Assembly (NCBI RefSeq): GCF_023333585.1
Contig: NZ_JAIQZN010000056.1
Coordinates: 1-49,465 of the forward strand
Length of the DNA stretch: 49,465 bases
From: Argonema antarcticum A004/B2
GTDB lineage: Bacteria; Cyanobacteriota; Cyanobacteriia; Cyanobacteriales; Aerosakkonemataceae
Direction: 5' to 3'
Below the pieces are notes generated by a model. The model was not told the DNA's origin. It saw only the letters and a program-made list of their open reading frames with translations, and did no database searches. Of the stretch, positions 8,535-15,633 are shown in pieces. Position 1 is the stretch's first letter, and each line of letters opens with the position of its first letter. A program made the position numbers and the translations under genes.

Positions 8535-10043
8535 ATGACTAGAGACTTGCGGGGATTCATCAAACTGCTGGAAGAAAGGGGACAATTGCGGCGAATTTCA
8601 GTGTTGGTTGACCCAGATTTGGAAGTGGCCGAAATTTCCAACCGGATGTTGCAACGGGGTGGCCCAGGGTTACTGTTTGAAAACGTGAAAGGGTCGCCGT
8701 ATCCTGTAGCTATTAACCTGATGGGGACGGTGGAACGGATTTGCTGGGCGATGAATATGGAACGTCCAGAGGAGTTGGAAGGACTGGGTAAAAAGCTGAG
8801 TATGCTGCAACAGCCTAAGCCGCCGAAGAAGATTTCGCAGGCTGTGGAGTTTGGTAAGGTGCTGTTTGATGTGCTGAAGGCGAAACCGGGACGTGACTTT
8901 TTCCCCGCTTGTCAGCAAATTGTCATCCAAGGGGACGATCTGGATCTGACTAAAATTCCGATGATTCGGCCTTATCCGGGAGATGCTGGTCAGATTATCA
9001 CGCTGGGGCTGGTGATTACAAGGGATTGCGAGACGGGTACGCCGAATGTGGGGGTGTATCGGCTGCAACTGCAATCTCGCAATACGATGACGGTGCATTG
9101 GTTGTCGGTGCGGGGTGGGGCGCGGCATTTGCGGAAGGCGGCGGAACGGGGGAAGAAGTTGGAAGTTGCGATCGCACTCGGCGTCGATCCCCTCATCATC
9201 ATGGCAGCCGCCACACCCATCCCCGTAGACTTGTCGGAATGGCTGTTTGCTGGACTCTACGGCGGTTCTGGGGTAAATTTAGCGAAATGCAAAACGGTGG
9301 ATCTGGAAGTGCCAGCGGACTCGGAAATCGTCTTAGAAGGTACGATTACCCCCGGCGAAGTGTTGCCGGACGGGCCGTTTGGCGACCACATGGGATATTA
9401 CGGCGGAGTGGAAGATTCGCCCCTGATTCGGTTCCAGTGTATGACTCATCGCAAAGACCCGATTTATTTGACCACGTTTAGCGGTCGTCCGCCGAAGGAA
9501 GAAGCGATGATGGCGATCGCGCTTAACCGCATCTACACTCCCATTTTACGGCAACAAGTAACGGAAATTGTCGATTTCTTTTTACCAATGGAAGCCTTGA
9601 GTTATAAGGCCGCAATTATTTCAATTGATAAAGCTTATCCCGGTCAAGCACGACGTGCGGCTTTAGCTTTTTGGAGTGCATTGCCGCAATTTACTTACAC
9701 CAAATTCGTCATTGTTGTGGATAAAGATATCAACATTCGAGATCCGCGTCAAGTGGTGTGGGCAATTAGTTCCAAAGTCGATCCATCAAGAGATGTGTTT
9801 ATTCTGCCCAATACACCTTTTGATAGTTTGGATTTTGCTAGCGAAAAGATTGGTTTGGGCGGACGAATGGGAATTGATGCAACTACTAAGATTCCGCCGG
9901 AAACAGAACACGAATGGGGGGAACCTTTGGAGTCTGATTTGGATGTAGCGGCGATGGTAGAAAGGCGTTGGGCAGAGTATGGTTTGGCGGATTTGCAATT
10001 AGGAGAAGTTGACCCGAATTTGTTTGGATATGATATGAGGTAG
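8535..10043 (+). CDS. ubiD: UbiD family decarboxylase
   Basis: A prenylated-FMN-dependent decarboxylase; in cyanobacteria this family is thought to act on a 4-hydroxy-3-prenylbenzoate intermediate of plastoquinone synthesis. The 502-residue length fits. Visible family blocks are LLFENVKGSPYPVAINLMG, the cofactor-binding segment NVGVYRLQLQSRNTMTVHW, the glutamate of PDGPFGDHMGYYGGVEDSP, and SGRPPKEEAMMAIALNRI. The product is soluble and has no signal peptide. A UbiX partner is not in the window; ubiD-ubiX separation is common. The substrate is inferred from the family. Confidence 0.9.
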   Translation: MTRDLRGFIKLLEERGQLRRISVLVDPDLEVAEISNRMLQRGGPGLLFENVKGSPYPVAINLMGTVERICWAMNMERPEELEGLGKKLSMLQQPKPPKKISQAVEFGKVLFDVLKAKPGRDFFPACQQIVIQGDDLDLTKIPMIRPYPGDAGQIITLGLVITRDCETGTPNVGVYRLQLQSRNTMTVHWLSVRGGARHLRKAAERGKKLEVAIALGVDPLIIMAAATPIPVDLSEWLFAGLYGGSGVNLAKCKTVDLEVPADSEIVLEGTITPGEVLPDGPFGDHMGYYGGVEDSPLIRFQCMTHRKDPIYLTTFSGRPPKEEAMMAIALNRIYTPILRQQVTEIVDFFLPMEALSYKAAIISIDKAYPGQARRAALAFWSALPQFTYTKFVIVVDKDINIRDPRQVVWAISSKVDPSRDVFILPNTPFDSLDFASEKIGLGGRMGIDATTKIPPETEHEWGEPLESDLDVAAMVERRWAEYGLADLQLGEVDPNLFGYDMR

Positions 10044-10095
10044 ACCCCACCCCCCCAACCCCCCAACCCGCAACGGGGAGGGGGGGGAAAAAGAA
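10044..10095 (+). terminator. GC-rich hairpin after ubiD
   Basis: Runs of C (CCCACCCCCCCAACCCCCC) are followed by a loop with CCCGCAACG and then GGGGAGGGGGGG, so the transcript can fold into a strong C/G stem. The element directly follows the ubiD stop. It resembles the C-run/G-run hairpins scattered between genes in Oscillatoriales genomes. It has no T tract, so it may be a repeat acting as a terminator rather than a classical terminator. Confidence 0.5.
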
Positions 10096-10137
10096 AGCAA
10101 AAAAGAAAGAAACTTAAATTGTGTTTGAGGTAATTTT

Positions 10138-10923
10138 ATGCCTTCTCCTTTTCCCGGAATGAATCCTTATTTAGAACATCCTGAATTATGGTCTGGAGTA
10201 CATCACTGGCTGATTATCGCCATTGCAGAGTCTTTAGTTCCCCAACTGCGCCCTAAATATCGAGTCGCAGTAGAAGTGCGAATTTATGAAACCATTGGGG
10301 ATAAATCGCTGCTTGTAGGTGTTCCTGATGTGACGATGCGAAGTTTAAGGAATACAACAAATCAAACCAACCCGAATGTCGCTATTGCTGCACCCCCAAC
10401 AGAACCTTTAACAGTGGCAATTCCTACACCCGATCCTGTTAGAGAAGGCTATTTGGAAGTGCGAGATGTGGGAACAAACGAGGTAGTGACAGCGATTGAA
10501 GTTCTCTCTCCTAAGAATAAGCTTTCAGGTGAAGGACGCCGCACCTACGAACGCAAGCGTCGCCGGGTGTTGGGAAGTTTAACTAATCTAGTAGAAATAG
10601 ATTTGCTGCGTGTAGGGCGACCAATGCCTATTTTGAACGATCGCATCCAAACTCATTATAATATTTTGGTCTGTCGGGGCGATCGGCGTCCTTTAGCTAA
10701 TCTATATGCGTTTAATTTACCAGATGCAATTCCTTTATTTTCCCTGCCGTTGCGAGATGAGGATGCTGAACCTTTGGTAGATTTGCAAACCTTGATAAAC
10801 GGAGTCTACGATCGGGCCGGTTACGATCTGGTGATAGATTATAGAAACGAGCCTGTACCTCCTCTGTCGGAAGCAGATGCAGCTTGGGCAGATGCACTGT
10901 TGCGAGAGAAAGAGTTACGGTAA
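10138..10923 (+). CDS. DUF4058 family protein
   Basis: A 261-residue protein starting MPSPFPGMNPYLEHPELWSG, the unmistakable opening of DUF4058, a family abundant in cyanobacteria and of unknown function. The conserved middle VVTAIEVLSPKNKLSGEG (about residues 120-138) and YERKRRRVLGSLTNLVEIDL resemble an endonuclease-like core (E..SP.NK). This has led to suggestions of a PD-(D/E)XK relationship; that is inference. The product is soluble. It lies 94 bases after ubiD and 39 before the next small gene on the same strand. Confidence 0.85.
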   Translation: MPSPFPGMNPYLEHPELWSGVHHWLIIAIAESLVPQLRPKYRVAVEVRIYETIGDKSLLVGVPDVTMRSLRNTTNQTNPNVAIAAPPTEPLTVAIPTPDPVREGYLEVRDVGTNEVVTAIEVLSPKNKLSGEGRRTYERKRRRVLGSLTNLVEIDLLRVGRPMPILNDRIQTHYNILVCRGDRRPLANLYAFNLPDAIPLFSLPLRDEDAEPLVDLQTLINGVYDRAGYDLVIDYRNEPVPPLSEADAAWADALLREKELR

Positions 10924-10962
10924 ATTCTTCCGAGTATCCGTGGATCTTAATTTTTTAACCCG

Positions 10963-11361
10963 ATGTCAGCGTCATTCTCAGAGGATGAAACTCTTTATAA
11001 AAAAGAAGAAGTTCGGATTACCAGGACTTTGCTCGAAATCGACGGTACTCAATATCAAATTCGGAATATCGATACTGTCAAAATTGTTACAAAAAAACCC
11101 GATCGCAGTCAAGCTTGGAATTGCTTTCTTATTGGTGTTTTAATGCTGATAGCGTGTGTGTTTTACCCATCGCTGGAATTCTTCTTGGTAACGCTGATAG
11201 TAATAGGACTTGGAATTAATTGGCTGATTTCTTTGAAGGATACACACACACTTTTAATCGCCACTACTGGAGGCAACCAGACAAGTTATAGTTCTGAGAA
11301 TCTTGAGGAGATTAAAGCGATTCGATCTGCATTAGAAGCAGCGATGGCGAGATTAGCATAG
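10963..11361 (+). CDS. DUF6232-like small membrane protein
   Basis: A 132-residue protein. The N-terminus ETLYKKEEVRITRTLLEIDG and YQIRNIDTVKI resemble DUF6232. Two hydrophobic segments follow (about residues 53-72, CFLIGVLMLIACVFYPS, and 74-92, FLVTLIVIGLGINWLI). The C-terminal soluble part TLLIATTGGNQTSYSSENLEEIKAIRSALEAAM is typical of this family. The function is unknown; the shape (soluble strand region, two helices, cytoplasmic tail) suggests a PH-like membrane-associated domain. Confidence 0.65.
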   Translation: MSASFSEDETLYKKEEVRITRTLLEIDGTQYQIRNIDTVKIVTKKPDRSQAWNCFLIGVLMLIACVFYPSLEFFLVTLIVIGLGINWLISLKDTHTLLIATTGGNQTSYSSENLEEIKAIRSALEAAMARLA

Positions 11362-11397
11362 AGATATGGAACTGCAAACAAAAATTATGACTAATGA

Positions 11398-12861
11398 CTA
11401 AAATTGACGCGACCAATCTTTTGGCCATCGCTCCACAACCACTTTAGTTTGCGTGAAGAATTCGACAGCATGACGCCCTTGTCCGTGCAAATCTCCAAAG
11501 AAACTTGCCTTCCAACCGCTGAAGGGAAAGAAAGCCATTGGAGCTGCTACGCCTATATTAATACCGATATTCCCAGCATCAACTTCGTAACGAAATTTTC
11601 GCGCTGCTGCACCACTGGTGGTAAACAAACAAGCCATATTTCCCCATTCACTGCTATTTACCAAAGCAATAGCATCATCAATTGTATCCAAATGAATCAA
11701 TCCCAGCACTGGGCCAAAAATTTCTGTGCGGGCAATTTCACTTTTGGGATTGACATTTTGCAAAATGGTTGGTTTAATAAAATTACCTTTTTCGTAACCG
11801 GAAATATTAGGATGGCGACCATCTACTAACGCCGTTGCGCCTTCATCAATTCCCTTTTGAATTAATCCCTCGATTCGAGTTTGACTTTCGCGGGTAATTA
11901 CTGGCCCCATTTGCACTTTTTCATCCAAACCATAGCCCACAATTCGCGTTTCGGCAACTTCAACAATAGCTTCTGTAAATGTCTCGCGTGCTTTTCCCAC
12001 TGTGACTGCCAAAGAGGCGGCGAGGCAACGTTGTCCGGCACAACCAAAAGCACTATCTGCCGCAATTTTTATGGTAGTTTCTAAATCCGCATCGGGCAAT
12101 ACAATAATAGGATTCTTCGCTCCTCCTTGGCATTGAGCGCGTTTGCCGTTGGCGGCGGCGCGACTGTAAACGTACTTCGCTACTGGTGTGGAACCGACAA
12201 AACTAATGGCGCGAATAATTGGATGATCTAAAATGGCATCGACGACTTCTTTGGCACCGTTGACTAAGTTAACCACCCCTTTTGGTAATCCGGTTTGTTC
12301 TAACAAATGGAAGATTTTTTGCATTGTCAGCGGCACTTTTTCTGAGGGTTTGACAATGGTGGTATTGCCGCAAGCTAAAGCGTATGGCATAAACCAAAAA
12401 GGAATCATGCCGGGAAAGTTGAAAGGTGCAATAATGGCAGTTACTCCGACTGGTTGACGGATCGAAAATTCGTCAATGCCACGCGCCACATCTTCCAGGT
12501 AGTCTCCTTGCATTAGGATGGGAATTCCGCAGGCGACTTCTACATTTTCGATCGCACGGCGAATTTCACCCTTAGACTCAACTAAAGTCTTGCCGCATTC
12601 GAGGGTAATGGTACGCGCAAGCTCATCAAAATGCTCTTCGAGGAGGTTTTTGAGTTTGAACAAGTATTGCACCCTTTCTGTTGGCGGAGTTCGCCGCCAG
12701 GTGGTAAAGGCAGTTCCTGCTGCGACAGCTGCTTGCTCCACTTCCGTTGCAGGCGACAATGGTACAGTACCCAGCACCTCGGCGGTAGCCGGATTAATCA
12801 CATCCAGGTAGTTTGTAGCGCTGGATGTACACCATTCAGCATTTATATAGTTTTTTAACAC
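11398..12861 (-). CDS. mmsA: CoA-acylating methylmalonate-semialdehyde dehydrogenase
   Basis: An ALDH-superfamily enzyme (487 residues) converting malonate or methylmalonate semialdehyde plus CoA and NAD to acetyl- or propionyl-CoA, in valine, thymine or inositol breakdown. The catalytic cysteine is Cys279 in [10 protein letters not shown]. The oxyanion Asn is in [12 protein letters not shown]. The family's hallmark QCQGGAKN lacks the general-base glutamate of other ALDHs, marking the CoA-dependent branch. [14 protein letters not shown] is the NAD-binding block. It is divergent from a small ABM-fold gene. No other valine or inositol catabolic genes are nearby, so the physiological substrate is open. 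Confidence 0.92.
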   Translation of the reverse strand: MLKNYINAEWCTSSATNYLDVINPATAEVLGTVPLSPATEVEQAAVAAGTAFTTWRRTPPTERVQYLFKLKNLLEEHFDELARTITLECGKTLVESKGEIRRAIENVEVACGIPILMQGDYLEDVARGIDEFSIRQPVGVTAIIAPFNFPGMIPFWFMPYALACGNTTIVKPSEKVPLTMQKIFHLLEQTGLPKGVVNLVNGAKEVVDAILDHPIIRAISFVGSTPVAKYVYSRAAANGKRAQCQGGAKNPIIVLPDADLETTIKIAADSAFGCAGQRCLAASLAVTVGKARETFTEAIVEVAETRIVGYGLDEKVQMGPVITRESQTRIEGLIQKGIDEGATALVDGRHPNISGYEKGNFIKPTILQNVNPKSEIARTEIFGPVLGLIHLDTIDDAIALVNSSEWGNMACLFTTSGAAARKFRYEVDAGNIGINIGVAAPMAFFPFSGWKASFFGDLHGQGRHAVEFFTQTKVVVERWPKDWSRQF

Positions 12862-12955
12862 GCCTATTCCTTAATAACGGTTACTATTATTTGAGTGGTC
12901 AGCGCTGTACCCTATCTGGGTATGCGTTTGGAGTATATCATTTCAGGAGTGTACA

Positions 12956-13279
12956 ATGTCAGAGTTTCAAGATTTTTTGAAATATAAATGTGCCTACGTT
13001 GCTATTGGTGAGTTCAAACCGGGTAAGTTTCCAGAGGCGGAACAACTTTACGAACAAGCTGTTTCAAGCTACGGACAAGGTTTCAAGGGGTCTTACTTAC
13101 TGCAAGAACCGGGGACTGATAAAGGAATTGCGATAATTCTATGGGAAAGTGCGGAAGATATGGAAGCGAATCAAAGCGAGGTTAACCAGGCTATTTTGCA
13201 TGAGATAAATCATTTATTTGCTAAACCGCCGATGACTGGTTGCTATGAAATTGTTAGTGAAGTTCACCACACAGATTAA
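12956..13279 (+). CDS. Small dimeric alpha/beta-barrel (ABM-like) protein
   Basis: A 107-residue protein with the strand-helix pattern of antibiotic-biosynthesis-monooxygenase-like ferredoxin-fold proteins: YVAIGEFKPGKFPEAEQLYEQ, then GFKGSYLLQEPGTDKGIAIILWESAEDM. The GSYLLQE and ILWES pairs resemble the ABM G..G......D.....I..WES signature. A good AGGAG ribosome site precedes the ATG. It is transcribed away from mmsA with a 94-base shared spacer. Members range from monooxygenases to heme-degrading and stress proteins; no specific function can be given. Confidence 0.6.
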   Translation: MSEFQDFLKYKCAYVAIGEFKPGKFPEAEQLYEQAVSSYGQGFKGSYLLQEPGTDKGIAIILWESAEDMEANQSEVNQAILHEINHLFAKPPMTGCYEIVSEVHHTD

Positions 13280-13360
13280 AGTGGTTAATCTTCATAGCTT
13301 AAGCGGGAATAGGTGAGGAAGTGAGGAAAAGCGAGCGCTTTATTTTAGAGTGAATTTCTT

Positions 13361-13744
13361 TCACTCACTTTCCACCATTTCTAGTGTCAAAATGCCTCTC
13401 TGTTTATTTACGGCTAACTCCATGATTTCTAGCCATCGCGAACCGATTAAAATGTCAGGAAGCGCATCTCCAACGTGAACGGGAATAATAAACTCTTGCC
13501 CATCCAAAATTACTTTCCCTTGATAGATGTCGAAGAACTCATCTCCCCGCGCTGTCCGCAACTCAATTTTAGACCTAATTAAAGGCCAGTCTAGCGCCTC
13601 TAGGTCTTGAACATTAATCGCCAGAAAACCTGTGGTAAAACCCGTGTCTAGCAGCGCTTCAACTGGGAAGCGTTCTCTGTTATTGGCAATCAATTCAATT
13701 TCAAAGAACAACTCCCCATCTTCCCCAAACCTGCCTGCTATCAT
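13361..13744 (-). CDS. Retropepsin-like aspartic protease homologue
   Basis: A 127-residue protein with the clan AA retropepsin half-fold: VEALLDTGFTTGFLAI carries the catalytic D-T-G (Asp near residue 32), and the second conserved strand is FIIPVHVGDALPDILIGSRWLE. Such single-domain proteins act as dimers. It is the second gene of a tight pair, overlapping the preceding gene by four bases (ATGA), so the two are translationally coupled. The pair looks like a small accessory or toxin-antitoxin-like module. The substrate is unknown, though the partner protein is an obvious candidate (inference). Confidence 0.7.
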   Translation of the reverse strand: MIAGRFGEDGELFFEIELIANNRERFPVEALLDTGFTTGFLAINVQDLEALDWPLIRSKIELRTARGDEFFDIYQGKVILDGQEFIIPVHVGDALPDILIGSRWLEIMELAVNKQRGILTLEMVESE

Positions 13745-14064
13745 ATCCTTCCGCAGAATCCTTCTTCATTAAGGCGAAAAGTTGTTAACATAACCTTCTC
13801 ATCGCCATACCGTTCCTTAATTTTTTGGATGATGCCTTCTAATTTGGGGTCAAGTACATACTCGCCAGTGTCCGGTTCTATGGCAATTAACCAATTGTAA
13901 TACTTTTCCATCAGTTCCGGGCGGATTCGTTCAAAGATTGCTTTACAGCGCAGTCCGAGTTCTGTTCTTTCAGCTCTGCGTCGAGCTATTTCTTCAGGCG
14001 GGACGGTGTATTCTGGAAAGATTCTACCCCGTCGCGGTTGTCGCTTTTCTGGTAAGTCGCTCAT
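13741..14064 (-). CDS. Hypothetical partner of the retropepsin-like protease
   Basis: A 107-residue, highly charged protein with no domain I recognise. It opens with a basic stretch (EKRQPRRGRIFPEY), has a helix rich in Arg and Glu (EEIARRRAERTELGLRCKAI), then a compact part YNWLIAIEPDTGEYVLDPKL with IIQKIKERYGDEKVMLTTFRLNE. It is the first gene of the pair and overlaps the protease start by ATGA. The WLIAI..DTGEY.......I...... pattern resembles small cyanobacterial antitoxin-like proteins, which is a weak guess. The start is the first ATG after the divergent spacer. Confidence 0.6.
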   Translation of the reverse strand: MSDLPEKRQPRRGRIFPEYTVPPEEIARRRAERTELGLRCKAIFERIRPELMEKYYNWLIAIEPDTGEYVLDPKLEGIIQKIKERYGDEKVMLTTFRLNEEGFCGRI

Positions 14065-14185
14065 ATCAATTGCAAAGTCGATTATTGTATTATTTTATAA
14101 TAGTACCTATTCAGTTAGTAGAGTGGGCAATACCGAATATACTCAAATTTGATTGTTAAAAGTAGCTAACTCAAGAGGATAGTCA

Positions 14186-15061
14186 ATGGACTTTTTCACA
14201 GGAACAAGCAGGCGGTCTTTTATCTTTGGTCTTTTCGCCTTCCTGGCATCGGAATCAATTATTGCACAGATGGAGGAGATTGTAGTCAGCACGGTTGAAG
14301 AATTCGTTGCTGCGATCGGCCCCAACCGTACTATCAAACTCAAACCGGGAGCCTATTCTCTATCCGATCTCGATCCTGCCGCTAGTAGCAGATACGCCTA
14401 TTTTGAGAAAGCCTTCGATGGCAACGAACTGATTATTTCAGGAGTAGAAAACCTGCAAATCATCGGTTTGGGTATTAAACCGCCTCTGCTACTCACCCGA
14501 CCCCGTTATGGTGATGTTTTGAAATTCCGCGACTGTCAAGATATTACCATTAAAAATATCGAAGCCGGACACGGGCCGGAAAAAGGATTTTGCAGAGGTG
14601 GCGTCTTCACTTTTGACGATTCAGAAAATATTCAAGTGAATAGTTGCATCCTTTTTGGCAGCGGTATCTTGGGTATCAGAGCCAATAATGTTAATAATTT
14701 AACCTGTAGTAATACGGTGATTAAAGAATGTACCTATCACATTCTCAGTTTGTTCAATTGTCAAAATATTGCCTTTAGACAATGCCAGTTTAATAATAAC
14801 AAAGAATACGAGCTAGTTAACGTACTTAACTCTCGAAACGTACAATTTTTACAATGTGGATTCCGCAATAATAGTATCAGGGTAGACTACGACTTTTTCT
14901 TCAATGTCAAAGACAGCGAGCCTGTGAAATTGCAAAGATGTACAATTGAGAACAACAATGTGCCATATTTCGCCTCGTCGCCGAGCTTGGTCAATTTGAT
15001 TGAAACTGACTTAGAAAGCAATACTTTCCGCAAGGGCTCTGCATATCCACCCAACAGTTAG
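14186..15061 (+). CDS. Exported right-handed beta-helix protein
   Basis: A 291-residue protein with an N-terminal signal-like segment (SFIFGLFAFLASESIIAQM), possibly a Tat-type signal because RRSFIF precedes it. The rest is a parallel beta-helix of the NosD/pectate-lyase class: stacked rungs of about 22 residues such as ENLQIIGLGI, QDITIKNIEAG, ENIQVNSCILFGSGILGI, NNLTCSNTVIKEC, QNIAFRQCQFNNN and RNVQFLQCGFRNN. Such proteins usually bind or modify surface polysaccharides. No catalytic residues can be assigned. An AGAGGA ribosome site precedes the ATG. Confidence 0.7.
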   Translation: MDFFTGTSRRSFIFGLFAFLASESIIAQMEEIVVSTVEEFVAAIGPNRTIKLKPGAYSLSDLDPAASSRYAYFEKAFDGNELIISGVENLQIIGLGIKPPLLLTRPRYGDVLKFRDCQDITIKNIEAGHGPEKGFCRGGVFTFDDSENIQVNSCILFGSGILGIRANNVNNLTCSNTVIKECTYHILSLFNCQNIAFRQCQFNNNKEYELVNVLNSRNVQFLQCGFRNNSIRVDYDFFFNVKDSEPVKLQRCTIENNNVPYFASSPSLVNLIETDLESNTFRKGSAYPPNS

Positions 15062-15077
15062 TATTAGTAGCATTTCG

Positions 15078-15111
15078 TAGGTTGGGTTGAGCAATAGCGA
15101 AACCCAACCTA
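15078..15111. terminator. Bidirectional hairpin between convergent genes
   Basis: A perfect 11-base-pair stem TAGGTTGGGTT (15078-15088) / AACCCAACCTA (15101-15111) with a 12-base loop lies between the convergent beta-helix and pilin genes. This stem with a GAGCAATAGCGA-like loop is a recurrent intergenic element in cyanobacteria and probably serves as a terminator for both strands. Confidence 0.65.
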
Positions 15112-15126
15112 TAATTCTATTACTAC

Positions 15127-15600
15127 CTAAAATTGACAAGAACTGCGGACTAAAGCTACTATCGCTGGAATTGTTGGATTGCTGGTTGATAGAGGGCCAC
15201 AAGGATAGTCAATGCCGTTTCTAAAATACACACCTCCGCCATGATATTGAAGACCTGGTTTTTTAGGTATAGCTACATGAATTACTATTTGGCGACCATC
15301 GAAAAGCAAAATTAAATAGCGATAGTTTTCTGTTTCCAGTGAATAATTCAGATTGCTGGCATCGTCTGTAAAAACTGAATTTTCTAAATAGTAATTTCGC
15401 TCAGCCGTGATAAAATTTTTAATTCTAACGGTAGCTTCAACTCCTTTAGCTTTGTTCACTTGTTTGAGGAAAGAAGGCAAAGCAATAGCTGACAAAATCC
15501 CAATTATAAAGATGACGACGAGCAATTCGACTAGCGTTAATCCCTGCTCTGGATTTTTCAGGTAAGAATATCTCAAAAACTCATTTTTGAAGTTGTTCAT
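15127..15600 (-). CDS. Type IV pilin-like protein (prepilin)
   Basis: A 157-residue prepilin. After a short leader, the processing site NPEQG|LTLVELLVVIFIIGIL has Gly20 at -1 and Glu25 at +5, followed by the hydrophobic assembly helix. The C-terminal domain holds two cysteines (YPCGPL and RSSCQF) that could form the D-loop disulfide. It would be cut by PilD and inserted into a type IV pilus or pseudopilus. It lies 33 bases downstream of the CHAT gene on the same strand, so they could be co-transcribed. An AGGT ribosome site precedes the ATG. Major or minor pilin status cannot be told. Confidence 0.85.
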   Translation of the reverse strand: MNNFKNEFLRYSYLKNPEQGLTLVELLVVIFIIGILSAIALPSFLKQVNKAKGVEATVRIKNFITAERNYYLENSVFTDDASNLNYSLETENYRYLILLFDGRQIVIHVAIPKKPGLQYHGGGVYFRNGIDYPCGPLSTSNPTIPAIVALVRSSCQF

Positions 15601-15633
15601 AATTACCTCAGCGAAAAATAGGTTAACAGAAAT

